Notes: generated by a model not told the origin, from the letters alone. A stretch of DNA of 40,944 nt from an uncultured Bacteroidia bacterium (GCA_937995645.1 CALKJP010000019.1:1-40944), one strand, 5' to 3'. Shown: positions 24,815 to 33,577, counted from the first letter of the stretch. Numbers and translations are program-made.

Positions 24815-26834
24815 TCCTCATTTGTTTTAAAACTTCTTCTACATTTTCTACCGGCATTTGGCAGGCATTATTTACACAGTAATACATTATGGTTTTCCCT
24901 TCCTTAATTCGTTCTTTAAACAAAGGCAAATCCGATTCTTTTTCTGTAAATACAACTAACGTATCAGGCAAATAATATTGTTGTAATTGATGATAATATT
25001 CTTTGGCTTTATTGCCGCATATAACAAGCTCTTTTTTAAGATTTAAAATTTGTTGTTGCAACATCATCCAATTAGAATAAGCAGAACCATAACCTTGAAT
25101 AAACTCTTGCATGGCTTTGAGCATTTTTATTGTTTTCTCGTAATAAAAAGTATTATCCATTAATCGGTATAAGCGATATAAAACAGATGCCATTACCGAA
25201 TTTGATGCAGGTGTAACATTATCGGTTAGTTCCATTTTACGGGCTATTAATTGCTCGGCATTATCTGCCGTATAGAAAAACATGCCGCTTTTATCATCAT
25301 AAAAATGCTGAATAGTGTATTTGCTTAATTCAACAGCTTTATCCAAATATTTTTTATCAGCAGTAACTTCAAATAATGAAATTAAGGCATCTGCTAAAAA
25401 AGCATAATCTTCTAAAAAACCATTTGCTCCCAATTTGCCATTTTTGAATGAATGATATAATACACCTTCATTAATCAAATTATCACAAATAAATGTATTT
25501 GCTTTTTTAGCAGCATCTAAAAATCTTTTTTCGTTAAAAATCTTATAGGTGTCAACCAAACCTTTAATCATTAATGCATTCCATGATGCCAGAATTTTAT
25601 CATCCAATAGCGGATAAACTCTTTTTTGGCGTTCTGCCAACAGTTTTTCTTTAATTTTTTCAACTTTAATTTTTAATGTTTTAACATCAATATGGTATTG
25701 CTTGGCAAATTCATCATCTGTAATTTTTCTCAGAGGTATGTAATTTCCGTGTTCCCAATAACCATGTTCATTAAAATTGAAATAGTTTTTTGCCAACTCA
25801 AAATCATCGCCTAAAACTTCTTTTACTTCATTTATTTTCCAGATGTAATATTTACCCTCTTCTCCTTCACTATCTGCATCAATAGCTGAATAAAAAGCCC
25901 CTTCGGGCGAAGTCATTTCACGTTCAATAAAAGTTGCAATAGAATAGGCCGTTTCTTTATATAATTCATTTTTGCTTTTTTGATATGCCAGAGCATATAA
26001 ACTTAAAAGCTGCCCGTTATCGTAGAGCATTTTTTCAAAATGCGGCACTTTCCAAAGCATATCGGTTGAATAGCGCGTAAATCCTCCACCTATCTGATCG
26101 AAAATACCTCCTAATGCCATTTTATCTAATGTAAGAAATACATGTCGAGAAATTTCGGAATCATTTGTCAAATGGGCATATTGCATCAAAAACAAATAAT
26201 TGTTGGGCAATGGAAACTTTGGAGCTTTTTTATGACCTCCCTCTTCATTATCAAAATACAATTTCCATTTTTGAACAGATTTTTCAAGGACTGTTGTATC
26301 GAGTTCTGCATTTGCATTACTCGGCACAACCGTTTCCATTGCTTTAACACCTTGCGTTAACTCATTTGCATACTGATTAACTTTAGCCGGATTTTGACGA
26401 TACAAATTAGAAAGCTGCATTAAAACGCCCGCCCAGTTTTTTGGGGGAAAATAAGTTCCGCCATAAATTGGTCGTCCATCGGGCAATATAAAACAGTTTA
26501 ATGGCCAGCCTCCGCTACCAGTCATAAGCTGAACGGCATCCATATAAATACGGTCAATGTCGGGGCGCTCTTCTCTGTCAACTTTTATGCAGACAAAATT
26601 TTCGTTCATAATAGCAGCTATATCTTCATTTTCGAAACACTCGCGCTCCATTACATGGCACCAGTGGCAGGAAGAATAACCCACACTAATTAATATTAAC
26701 TTGTTTTCTGATTTGGCTTTAAAAAATGCTTCTTCGCCCCATGGATACCATTCAACCGGGTTATGGGCATGCTGTAATAAATACGGACTTGTTTCGTGAA
26801 TTAAACGATTGGTATGTAAATGATGATTTTGCAT
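24804..26834 (-). CDS. thioredoxin-domain protein of the YyaL/SSP411 family
   Basis: 676 residues, typical for the family. The N-terminus [25 protein letters not shown] leads to a thioredoxin-like domain with [12 protein letters not shown] (C56-x-x-C59) and [12 protein letters not shown] large alpha/alpha-toroid, six-hairpin-glycosidase-like domain ([34 protein letters not shown]) fills the rest. The function is not well defined. No signal peptide is visible, so it is probably cytoplasmic. It is divergent from the DoxX/Usp operon, and the first TGAC dyad lies 25 bp upstream of its start. Confidence 0.93.
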   Translation of the reverse strand: MQNHHLHTNRLIHETSPYLLQHAHNPVEWYPWGEEAFFKAKSENKLILISVGYSSCHWCHVMERECFENEDIAAIMNENFVCIKVDREERPDIDRIYMDAVQLMTGSGGWPLNCFILPDGRPIYGGTYFPPKNWAGVLMQLSNLYRQNPAKVNQYANELTQGVKAMETVVPSNANAELDTTVLEKSVQKWKLYFDNEEGGHKKAPKFPLPNNYLFLMQYAHLTNDSEISRHVFLTLDKMALGGIFDQIGGGFTRYSTDMLWKVPHFEKMLYDNGQLLSLYALAYQKSKNELYKETAYSIATFIEREMTSPEGAFYSAIDADSEGEEGKYYIWKINEVKEVLGDDFELAKNYFNFNEHGYWEHGNYIPLRKITDDEFAKQYHIDVKTLKIKVEKIKEKLLAERQKRVYPLLDDKILASWNALMIKGLVDTYKIFNEKRFLDAAKKANTFICDNLINEGVLYHSFKNGKLGANGFLEDYAFLADALISLFEVTADKKYLDKAVELSKYTIQHFYDDKSGMFFYTADNAEQLIARKMELTDNVTPASNSVMASVLYRLYRLMDNTFYYEKTIKMLKAMQEFIQGYGSAYSNWMMLQQQILNLKKELVICGNKAKEYYHQLQQYYLPDTLVVFTEKESDLPLFKERIKEGKTIMYYCVNNACQMPVENVEEVLKQMRINE

Positions 26835-26859
26835 GGTAATATTAAAAGTAGGTTAAATA

Positions 26860-26871
26860 TGACAAAAGTCA
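26860..26871. promoter_or_regulatory. operator-like dyad 1, TGAC-AAAA-GTCA
   Basis: A perfect inverted repeat, ATGAC-N4-GTCAT if one more base each side is counted. The half-site and N4 spacing match the geometry of CRP/FNR-family sites such as TTGAT-N4-ATCAA. It shares half-sites with the dyad centred 22 bp away. Confidence 0.6.
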
Positions 26872-26881
26872 TGTTTAAATT

Positions 26882-26893
26882 TGACTATCGTCA
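26882..26893. promoter_or_regulatory. operator-like dyad 2, TGAC-TATC-GTCA
   Basis: The same half-sites as dyad 1 with a different spacer. Its centre (26887.5) is about 41-43 bp before the start expected from the TATTTTTG element at 26917-26924, the classic activator position. No TTG at -33 is present, as in activator-dependent promoters. Confidence 0.6.
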
Positions 26894-26916
26894 TAAGTAA
26901 ATTAACAGAGTGTAAA

Positions 26917-26924
26917 TATTTTTG
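26917..26924 (+). promoter_or_regulatory. -7 promoter element TATTTTTG of the DoxX/Usp operon
   Basis: An exact TAnnTTTG match lies 16 bp upstream of the preferred ATG of the DoxX gene. The -33 region contains the second TGAC dyad's downstream flank instead of a TTG. Confidence 0.5.
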
Positions 26925-26940
26925 TTTAAATTTAAACATT

Positions 26941-27366
26941 ATGATGGAATTAGAAGGCACTCATGCGGCATATCTGATAGCTCGATTATTTTTAGGAATA
27001 TTGTTTTTTGTACAAGGATATGACAAAGTTTTTCGAGTAAAAGTACATACCGTTTATTCAACAATGCTACCCTCGTTTAACCGTTTAAACATAAATCCAT
27101 TGCTGGTTAAAATAATGGCTTATGTTACTTCGTATATAGAGTTTATTGGTGGCATAATGTTAATTATTGGATTTTTTACCAAAGCAGCTCTCTTACTTCT
27201 TGGTACAGATTTATTAATTGTAGCTATTGGATTAGGAATGCTTACGCCTATGTGGGACATGCAACATGCTTTTCCCAGATTAATACTGCTGCTGATATTA
27301 TTAATATTGCCTGATTACTGGAATGTATTTTCATTGGATGAATTATTTAAGTTGAATTCAAAATAA
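26941..27366 (+). CDS. DoxX family membrane protein
   Basis: 141 residues from the ATG at 26941 (the frame extends upstream to 26881, but that part runs through the operator and promoter, so the internal start is preferred; ATG at 26944 is equally possible). Four hydrophobic helices are spread along the protein, with YLIARLFLGILFFVQGYDKVF at the start and FIGGIMLIIGFFTKAALLL in the middle, the DoxX pattern. DoxX proteins are inner membrane proteins linked to redox and thiol stress; the exact role is unclear. It is the first gene of the operon and its stop is 5 bp before the first Usp gene. Confidence 0.85.
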   Translation: MMELEGTHAAYLIARLFLGILFFVQGYDKVFRVKVHTVYSTMLPSFNRLNINPLLVKIMAYVTSYIEFIGGIMLIIGFFTKAALLLLGTDLLIVAIGLGMLTPMWDMQHAFPRLILLLILLILPDYWNVFSLDELFKLNSK

Positions 27367-27371
27367 AACAT

Positions 27372-28220
27372 ATGCAAAAAATATTAGTACCTGTTGATTA
27401 TTCTGATGATGCTGCAAATGCAGCTGTGTATGCTTTAGAAATTGCAGCAAAATCTAAATCAGAGATAATATTGCTGCACAGTTACCATGTGCCGGTTGTA
27501 ACTACCGAAGCTCCCGCTCAAACCTATGAAATATTAATTGAAAATATTCAGAAAGATGAAGAAGAAAAAATGAAAATATTTTATGAAAAACTTATTAAAA
27601 GCGGCAACGGACGATTTGAGGGCATAGATATTTCTACAAAAGTTCAACTTGGTTTTGTAATTGAAAGCATTTGCGAAGTGGCAGAAAATGAAAATGTAGG
27701 ATTGATAGTAATGGGAACTCGCGGAGCAAGCGGCATAAAAAAAGCATTAATAGGAAGCAATACCAGCGATGTAATTAAAAGAGGTAAAGTACCCGTATTG
27801 GCTGTTCCGGAAGGAGCAAGCTTTAAAGGTTTAGATAAAATTGTTTTTGCCTGCGACTATCACTTAACAGAAAATGAAAACAGACTATATGTACTTACTG
27901 AGTTAGCTTTACTGTTTAATTCAGAAGTATTAATTTTTAATGTGGTTGACGATCGTGAAAAATTACCTTCATTTGATCATGCATTGCAAGGTTTAAAAAT
28001 TGAAAATATTTTACGTGGAGCAGAACATTCTTATCATTTTGCTGATAAAGACAATCGTGATGTAAGCGAAATTATTGACGATTTTGTAGTAAGTCAAAAA
28101 GCGGACATGCTGGTTACCATTCCTAAACGTTTGGATTTTATAAGCAGTTTATTTCATAAAAGTTTAACCAAAGAAATGGCTTGCCATTCAAAAGTCCCCT
28201 TATTAGCACTACCAGAATAA
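27372..28220 (+). CDS. universal stress protein, two Usp domains
   Basis: 282 residues with two tandem UspA folds (about 1-145 and 150-282). The first opens with KILVPVDYSDDAANAAVYAL and carries the ATP-binding motif G-x2-G-x9-G-S in MGTRGASG..LIGSN. The second opens with KIVFACDY but ends in DMLVTIPKRLDF and has no glycine motif, so it likely does not bind ATP. It is one of three tandem paralogues in the same operon. Confidence 0.93.
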   Translation: MQKILVPVDYSDDAANAAVYALEIAAKSKSEIILLHSYHVPVVTTEAPAQTYEILIENIQKDEEEKMKIFYEKLIKSGNGRFEGIDISTKVQLGFVIESICEVAENENVGLIVMGTRGASGIKKALIGSNTSDVIKRGKVPVLAVPEGASFKGLDKIVFACDYHLTENENRLYVLTELALLFNSEVLIFNVVDDREKLPSFDHALQGLKIENILRGAEHSYHFADKDNRDVSEIIDDFVVSQKADMLVTIPKRLDFISSLFHKSLTKEMACHSKVPLLALPE

Positions 28221-28243
28221 TTATTTTATAAAAAATCAAAAAT

Positions 28244-29089
28244 ATGAGCAACTTAAGTTTTAACATTTTATTACCAACCGATTTTTCAGATTTATCGCTA
28301 AAAGCCTTAAAATACGGTTTAAAATTGAATAAAAAAATAAATGGCGATATAACCTTATTTCATGCTCTGCATTTGCCCGGACTTACCGATAATGTAAAAA
28401 AGAAATTGGAAGATTTACTAAAAAAAGAATCTTTGGAAGAACTCGAAATATTAGAAAAAAAACTACGAGTAGAGAAACTCTTAATTGGTGAAGTAAAAAA
28501 AGCCGTTGAGTTTGGAGTTCCATCTAAAGCTATTTCTGATTATGCAAAAAAGAATGATATTGACCTGATAGTAATGGGCACCAAAGGTGCAGGAAAAATT
28601 TCAAAAACATTATTTGGAAGTAATACCGCACATTTATTAGAAAAAGCCAACACCAGCGTTTGCGTAGTTCCGGAAAAATATCAAATAAAAGATCGTTTTG
28701 TTATAAAACACATGGTTTATGCCAGCGATTTAGTAGATATTGTAAATGAAACAACTCTGATTGCTGCATTTGCACGTATGTTTGATGCAACTATACATGT
28801 AGTACATGTAATGCCGGAAACAGGAAAAATAATTCCTATAAAACCGGAAAAAATTGTTCCAGATTTGCAGAAAAAGTCCAAATACGATAAGATAACTTTT
28901 TATGCAGCAACCAACAATAATTTTCACGAAGAAATTAAAAACTATGCCCAAAAGCATAAAGTTGATTTAATTGCACTGTATATGCATAAACGCAGCTTTT
29001 GGCAAAGTTTATTTCAAACAAGCCATTCAAAAGAATTATCGTATTACACAGATATACCTTTAATGGTATTACCTAAAATGAAGAAATAA
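28244..29089 (+). CDS. universal stress protein, two Usp domains
   Basis: 281 residues, the second of three. The N-terminal domain starts NILLPTDFSDLSLKALKYGL, with the ATP motif in MGTKGAGK..LFGSN. The C-terminal domain starts HMVYASDL, lacks the glycine motif and ends with DLIALYMHKRSFWQ. Its insert of lysine- and glutamate-rich helix (KKKLEDLLKKESLEELEIL) is longer than in the first copy. A 23-bp gap separates it from the preceding gene. Confidence 0.93.
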   Translation: MSNLSFNILLPTDFSDLSLKALKYGLKLNKKINGDITLFHALHLPGLTDNVKKKLEDLLKKESLEELEILEKKLRVEKLLIGEVKKAVEFGVPSKAISDYAKKNDIDLIVMGTKGAGKISKTLFGSNTAHLLEKANTSVCVVPEKYQIKDRFVIKHMVYASDLVDIVNETTLIAAFARMFDATIHVVHVMPETGKIIPIKPEKIVPDLQKKSKYDKITFYAATNNNFHEEIKNYAQKHKVDLIALYMHKRSFWQSLFQTSHSKELSYYTDIPLMVLPKMKK

Positions 29090-29103
29090 TCAACTGAAAA
29101 AGT

Positions 29104-29970
29104 ATGGAAATTAAAAACATTATAGTTCCTTTAGATTTTTCGGAAAATGCCGAAAAAGCATGTATGTATGCTTATACTATGGCGGCAAAGCTAAATGCAA
29201 ACATAATATTGTTAAATGCAATTTTTATCCCTCCTGCAAGCCCCGATTCCCCTTCGTATATATTGCAGGAAGAAACAGAAGTGTTGCGCAATGCAAATTC
29301 AGAAAAACTAAAAGCACAGGCAGAAAGATACAAAACAATATTTCCAACGGTAAAATCATATACGCAAATAAGCATTACAACAGTAGCGCATGCATGCAAA
29401 GAAGTAGCAGAAAAATACAGTAACAGTATGATTGTTATGGGAACCCAAGGCGCAAGCGGAATAAAAAAAGCGCTGCTGGGAAGCAACACGGCTGATGTTG
29501 CAGAAAATTCAAATGTACCTGTATTAGCAATTCCAGGATCTGCCAATGCAACATTGCCCTTGCGTATTATGATTGCCAGTGATTATTTTGATCAGGACAT
29601 AACGGTTACTGAAAAAGTAATTGATTTGGCAAAAAAATTTGATGCCATTGTTTATTTTGTTCACATTGCGGAAGGGGAAGATTTTGAAAAAGAAATTTTA
29701 GAAATGTTTGAAAAGAAAATTCGCGAAAAAATTAATTATCAAGGATTGCATTTCGATCTGGCTTTTGGAAAAAATGTTTTAGATGGAATCGAATCGTATG
29801 TAAATAACAATAACATAGATCTTGTAGTTTCAATTAAAAGAAAAAGAAATCTGTTTCAACGATTTTTCAGCAAAAGCATAACCAAAGAAATGTTGTTTCA
29901 TACAAAAATTCCGGTATTATCTATTCCAATGCCAGATAAAAAACCGGCAAATGAAAGTGATTTATTTTAA
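29104..29970 (+). CDS. universal stress protein, two Usp domains
   Basis: 288 residues, the third copy. The first domain starts NIIVPLDFSENAEKACMYAY and has the intact ATP motif MGTQGASG..LLGSN. The second starts RIMIASDYFDQDI, lacks the motif and ends DLVVSIKRKRNLFQRFFSKS, much like copy 1. It is closer in sequence to copy 1 than to copy 2 in the motif region. It is 14 bp from copy 2 and 23 bp from the small downstream gene. Confidence 0.93.
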   Translation: MEIKNIIVPLDFSENAEKACMYAYTMAAKLNANIILLNAIFIPPASPDSPSYILQEETEVLRNANSEKLKAQAERYKTIFPTVKSYTQISITTVAHACKEVAEKYSNSMIVMGTQGASGIKKALLGSNTADVAENSNVPVLAIPGSANATLPLRIMIASDYFDQDITVTEKVIDLAKKFDAIVYFVHIAEGEDFEKEILEMFEKKIREKINYQGLHFDLAFGKNVLDGIESYVNNNNIDLVVSIKRKRNLFQRFFSKSITKEMLFHTKIPVLSIPMPDKKPANESDLF

Positions 29971-29993
29971 TTAACTTTATAAATTAATATGCT

Positions 29994-30422
29994 ATGGAAC
30001 GTTTATTAGGAATTTGGATTGATTACAGCCAAGCTATCATCGGTGAAATTAAGAAAAACGAAGTTGAACTATCTGTTATTTTATCAGAAATTGATCATCA
30101 ATTACGAATTGAAGGCGAAGGTGCAGACAAAACTCGTTTTACTACACAACATCGTTCAAACAACGAACACCGCATTGAAAATCGCTATCAAGAGCAGGTA
30201 AAAAAATTTATAAAAGCTGTTTATGAAGAAATAAAAGGTGCGGATGCTCTATATATAATTGGTCCTGCAGGGGCTAAAAAAGAACTTGTTAAATTTTATA
30301 CCGAAAACAATAAAAGCGATAACAATATTGTAGGTGTTGAAGCTTGCGATAAGCTTACCGAAAATCAGCTTAAAGCAAAGTTTAAGGAGTTTTTTAGCGA
30401 ATTACTTAAAACAAAAAAATAA
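29994..30422 (+). CDS. small protein resembling domain 2 of eRF1/Pelota
   Basis: 142 residues. The order of elements parallels domain 2 of eRF1: a first strand pair LGIWIDYSQAIIGEIKKNEV, a loop IEGEGADKTRFTTQHRSNNEHR where eRF1 has its GGQ loop, a long helix IENRYQEQVKKFIKAVYEEI, then ADALYIIGPAGAKKELVKFY, matching the 'agLvLaGsad.K..l' strand and helix of eRF1. There is no GGQ, so it should not trigger peptide release. Short bacterial proteins starting 'WIDhreA' are known in this group and are uncharacterised. It is the last gene of the Usp operon, so a stress or ribosome-hibernation role is a reasonable guess only. Confidence 0.55.
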   Translation: MERLLGIWIDYSQAIIGEIKKNEVELSVILSEIDHQLRIEGEGADKTRFTTQHRSNNEHRIENRYQEQVKKFIKAVYEEIKGADALYIIGPAGAKKELVKFYTENNKSDNNIVGVEACDKLTENQLKAKFKEFFSELLKTKK

Positions 30423-30427
30423 AATCG

Positions 30428-30512
30428 CGTCATTACGAGCGAATATAATGAGCGAAGTAATCTCATTAACAAAACAGATTGCTTCGTTCGCAAGAGCTCA
30501 CTCGCAATGACG
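30428..30512. repeat. 85-bp imperfect palindromic repeat element
   Basis: The outer arms CGTCATTACGAGCGA (30428-30442) and the complement of TCACTCGCAATGACG (30498-30512) agree at 13 of 15 positions. The inner arms GAGCGAAGTAATCT (30450-30463) and AGATTGCTTCGTTC (30476-30489) agree at 12 of 14. It would fold into a long interrupted hairpin. The wording (CGTCATTnCGAGC.. GAAGnAATCT) is that of small mobile palindromic repeats found in many bacterial genomes. It lies just after the Usp operon. Confidence 0.75.
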
Positions 30513-30550
30513 AATTAAAACAACAACTTTTTGTCTAAATCACTATAACT

Positions 30551-30579
30551 AAAAAGGGCTGCTAGAGCAGCCCTTTTTT
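30551..30579. terminator. bidirectional rho-independent terminator
   Basis: The stem GGGCTGC / GCAGCCC (30556-30573, loop TAGA) is preceded by a run of A and followed by six T. It would end transcripts of the Usp operon from the left and of the FKBP gene from the right. It is the clearest terminator in the window. Confidence 0.9.
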
Positions 30580-30590
30580 CTAACTTCTTG

Positions 30591-31103
30591 TTAATGATGC
30601 GCTCCTCCTTCACCATGCACATGACCATGAGAAATTTCATCAGCAGTAGCTTCACGAATATTTAATACTGTTCCAACAAATCGCAAATCTTTGTCAGCTA
30701 AGGGGTGATTAAAATCCATGGCAACAAAATCATCATTTACATCAATAACCAAACCTTGCATGCGGTTACCATCTTGGTCAACCATTGGAAGCATATTCCC
30801 GACTTTTACCATTTCAGTATCCAAGTTTCCATCTTCATCTAAAAACGACTGGATAGGAATTCTAACTATATATTCCTGCTGGCTTGGTCCATAAGCCTGA
30901 TCAGTGGGAATACTGAAGTCAAAAGTATCGCCTACTTTTAATCCTTGTAAATTATTTTCAAATGATTCTAATAAACCTCCGCCACCAAAAAGGAATACAA
31001 AAGGTCTGTTTTCTTCGGTTTTTTCAACCAGTGTTTCAGTGCCATTTTCGTTTACGGTTAATTCGTAAGAAACAGACACCACTTTGTTTAATTCGATAAT
31101 CAT
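30591..31103 (-). CDS. FKBP-type peptidyl-prolyl isomerase, SlyD-like
   Basis: 170 residues. The FKBP core is split by an insert-in-flap region: VSYELTVNENGT.., FLFGGGGLLESFENNLQGLKVGD, then DFSIPTDQAYGPSQQEYIVRIP, and DFNHPLADKDLRFVGTVLNI near the end. The tail ISHGHVHGEGGAHH is histidine-rich, as in SlyD proteins that bind nickel. It assists folding in the cytoplasm. A TACCTTTG promoter element lies upstream and a shared terminator follows. Confidence 0.93.
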   Translation of the reverse strand: MIIELNKVVSVSYELTVNENGTETLVEKTEENRPFVFLFGGGGLLESFENNLQGLKVGDTFDFSIPTDQAYGPSQQEYIVRIPIQSFLDEDGNLDTEMVKVGNMLPMVDQDGNRMQGLVIDVNDDFVAMDFNHPLADKDLRFVGTVLNIREATADEISHGHVHGEGGAHH

Positions 31104-31130
31104 AAAAGTGTATTTTTAATTAAATAATTA

Positions 31131-31138
31131 CAAAGGTA
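31131..31138 (-). promoter_or_regulatory. -7 promoter element TACCTTTG before the FKBP gene
   Basis: The minus-strand match to TAnnTTTG is exact and lies 27 bp upstream of the start codon. No TTG lies at the proper -33 spacing. Confidence 0.45.
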
Positions 31139-31160
31139 GCTTTATTATGTGAGTAAAATA

Positions 31161-31730
31161 TTAATTAAACAAAAAATCTGCCACAACTTTTTCTGCTTCT
31201 TTTAAGGCTTTTTCTAAATTATCATTTACTATTTGCACATCAAATTGGCTGGCAGTTTCCAATTCTTGAGCTGCTTTAGCCATTCTGCGGGCTATGCTTT
31301 CCGGGGTTTCGGTATTGCGTTGTTTTAAACGTTCTTCCAAATGTTGGATTGATGGAGGCATTACAAATATGGCCAGCGCTTTATCGCCAAATTTCTTTTT
31401 AAGATTTAATCCCCCAATAACGTCCACATCAAAAATTACATGATGCCCGTTATTCCATATACGTTCTATTTCCGATTTTAATGTTCCGTAAAAATTATCA
31501 GGATATACTTCTTCCCACTCTATAAAGGCGTCTTCCTGTATTTTCTTTTTAAACCCCTCTACTCCTATAAAGTAATAATCTTTTCCATGTGTTTCGCCTT
31601 TTCTGATAGGGCGACTACAGGCAGATACAGAAAACTCCAACTGCGGAAAAACTTTAAGCAAATGATGTACAATGGTGGTTTTACCTGCTCCTGATGGCGC
31701 TGAAAATATAACACATTTCCCTTGCGGCAT
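31161..31730 (-). CDS. gmk: guanylate kinase
   Basis: 189 residues, the usual length. The P-loop SAPSGAGKTT (10-19) is followed by FSVSACSRPIRKGETHGKDY, in which SxCSRPIR replaces the more common SATTRPPR, then VIFDVDVIGG and a RNTETPESIARRM LID helix. It phosphorylates GMP to GDP. It ends the yicC-gmk pair, 2 bp downstream of yicC, and this order is common in bacteria. Confidence 0.96.
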   Translation of the reverse strand: MPQGKCVIFSAPSGAGKTTIVHHLLKVFPQLEFSVSACSRPIRKGETHGKDYYFIGVEGFKKKIQEDAFIEWEEVYPDNFYGTLKSEIERIWNNGHHVIFDVDVIGGLNLKKKFGDKALAIFVMPPSIQHLEERLKQRNTETPESIARRMAKAAQELETASQFDVQIVNDNLEKALKEAEKVVADFLFN

Positions 31731-31732
31731 AA

Positions 31733-32605
31733 TTATAACACGTTTAAACTTTGTTCTTTAATTTTTTCCAGCTCATCTTTCATTTGCACAACAAATTTCT
31801 GAATGGCTGCATCGTTTGCTTTTGAGCCTATAGTATTTATTTCTCTACCTATTTCTTGTGAAATAAACCCTAATTTTCTTCCTTCTGCGTTCGAACTTTT
31901 TAATGTTTCTAAAAAATAATGGCAATGCGAACGTAATCTAACTTTCTCTTCTGTAATGTCTAATTTTTCGATATAGTAAATCAATTCTTGCTCAAAACGA
32001 TTTTTATCTACTGCATCGGTAGGTATTAACTCGTACACATTGTTTTTTATACGTTCACGTATCTGCTGTATGCGAGGTTGTTCCAGCAACTCAATTTCAT
32101 TCAATACAGATAGAATGGTGTTAATTCTATCTGTAAAATCTTTTAATAATACATTTCCTTCATCAGCTCTAAACTGATTAAATGCCATAATTGCTTCATC
32201 TATTTTTTTCATTATATAAGCCCATTCTTCTTCATCCAGTTCATCTCGCTCTTGTTTTAACACATCGGGCATCCGCATAGCTATTGATAATAAATCATTG
32301 GTAACTGAATTTGTTTTTTCTGCTATTTCTTTTAACTGTTGTATATATGCTTCTACAAGTGATTTATTAATAACAGTGGCATTTTCTTCCATTCCGTTTT
32401 CCACATAAATCGACAGGTCTATTCTTCCTCTTTCGGTCGTCTTAGTAATATAAGAGCGTAAATCTAGTTCTTTTGAACGGTAGAGCGATGGCATTTTTAT
32501 ATTCAAATCCATTTGCTTACTATTTAGCGAACGAATTTCAATTGTAATTTTTTTATTTTTCCATTCTCCTGTGGCTTTACCAAAGCCGGTCATTGATTTA
32601 ATCAT
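31733..32605 (-). CDS. YicC family endoribonuclease
   Basis: 290 residues. The N-terminal MIKSMTGFGKATGEW and EIRSLNSKQMDLNIKMP, and the C-terminal LKSSNAEGRKLGFISQEIGREINTIGSKAND motif are diagnostic of the YicC family. E. coli YicC has been reported to act as an endoribonuclease; here that activity is assumed from family. It is 2 bp upstream of gmk and overlaps the EamA transporter gene by 4 bp. Confidence 0.93.
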   Translation of the reverse strand: MIKSMTGFGKATGEWKNKKITIEIRSLNSKQMDLNIKMPSLYRSKELDLRSYITKTTERGRIDLSIYVENGMEENATVINKSLVEAYIQQLKEIAEKTNSVTNDLLSIAMRMPDVLKQERDELDEEEWAYIMKKIDEAIMAFNQFRADEGNVLLKDFTDRINTILSVLNEIELLEQPRIQQIRERIKNNVYELIPTDAVDKNRFEQELIYYIEKLDITEEKVRLRSHCHYFLETLKSSNAEGRKLGFISQEIGREINTIGSKANDAAIQKFVVQMKDELEKIKEQSLNVL

Positions 32606-33501
32606 ATAATTTCTTTTTTATTAGGAATATAGCTTACCAAATAAACCCCTGTAAATATAAGTATCGCAGAAATCACCTTGGCAAAATCTATGACATCTTT
32701 GCCCAAAATTACAGCAATAAAAGCAGCTAATAAAGGTTGAAGATAAATATAAATGCTAACAACCGATGGATTCATATAATGCAAACCATAGGTATTAAGC
32801 AAATAAGCAAAAAAAGTTGTAAATACGATTACATACACCATTTCATAATAAATAACAGTTGGAATATTTTTCCATGAAACAGTTAAAAATTCATTAAATC
32901 CAAATGGTAACACTATTATCAGCCCTAATAAAAAAACCCATTTCATAACTGTTACCGGATGATGTTTAAACATTAATGGCTTTACAATAACCAGATAAAT
33001 GGCATAGGATGCTGCATTTAAAAATATAAAGGTATCTCCTAAAAAGGTATTGTTACCAAAGCCACCCTTTCCTTTTGAAAGCAATAAAAACAAAGCTCCG
33101 CTTATACCTGTGGTAATACCTGCAATTTTTAAAAATGTAATTTTTTCGCGTAATACGATATTGGAAATTATTAATACTAATATAGGGGTTATTACCATTA
33201 AAATACCGGCATTAATAGGTGTTGTACGACTTAATCCTTCAAAAAAGAACAGCTGATTTACTGCTACACCAAATACTGCACAAAGAGTTAATCTTAACCA
33301 ATCTGACTTTTCGATAATTTCATTTTTATAAAAACTTCCTAAAGCCCAAAATAAAAGACAAGCACCAATTACTCGAAGCACAACAAAGCCTGATGGCTGC
33401 AAATGTTGAGGCATAACATCTTTAGCTACCGTATAATTGATACCGTAAATTAAATTAGCTCCCAATAGTGCCAGATGCGCTTTTAACGATTTGCTAATCA
33501 T
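32602..33501 (-). CDS. EamA/DMT family transporter
   Basis: 299 residues with ten hydrophobic helices in two EamA repeats (about 8-137 and 152-292). The second repeat contains YLQPLLAAFIAVILGKDVID, a common motif. These drug/metabolite transporters export varied small molecules; the substrate is not evident. The gene is the first of an operon with yicC and gmk (4-bp overlap). A TATCTTTA element and a run of seven G lie upstream of its start. Confidence 0.88.
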   Translation of the reverse strand: MISKSLKAHLALLGANLIYGINYTVAKDVMPQHLQPSGFVVLRVIGACLLFWALGSFYKNEIIEKSDWLRLTLCAVFGVAVNQLFFFEGLSRTTPINAGILMVITPILVLIISNIVLREKITFLKIAGITTGISGALFLLLSKGKGGFGNNTFLGDTFIFLNAASYAIYLVIVKPLMFKHHPVTVMKWVFLLGLIIVLPFGFNEFLTVSWKNIPTVIYYEMVYVIVFTTFFAYLLNTYGLHYMNPSVVSIYIYLQPLLAAFIAVILGKDVIDFAKVISAILIFTGVYLVSYIPNKKEII

Positions 33502-33513
33502 TTAGTAAAATAA

Positions 33514-33528
33514 GGGGGGGTAAAGATA
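33514..33528 (-). promoter_or_regulatory. TATCTTTA-like -7 element followed by a C7 homopolymer
   Basis: On the minus strand TATCTTTA (33521-33528) is followed at once by seven C (33514-33520), then the start codon 12 bp on. The homopolymer would lie at or near the transcription start. The last base of the -7 box differs from TAnnTTTG, so this is a weak call. Confidence 0.35.
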
Positions 33529-33577
33529 CTTAGCTTTTATATATAAAAAATGTATTTTTAAGGCAAATAAAAATTGG

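Noticed and set aside
26881-26940. Longer N-terminus of the DoxX protein starting at 26881
   Set aside because: Those codons overlap the operator dyad and promoter element and give a Cys-containing hydrophilic extension not seen in DoxX proteins.
29172-29546. 124-residue minus-strand frame within the third Usp gene
   Set aside because: Antisense to a protein with an intact ATP-binding motif; hydrophobic pattern arises from complement of Usp codons.
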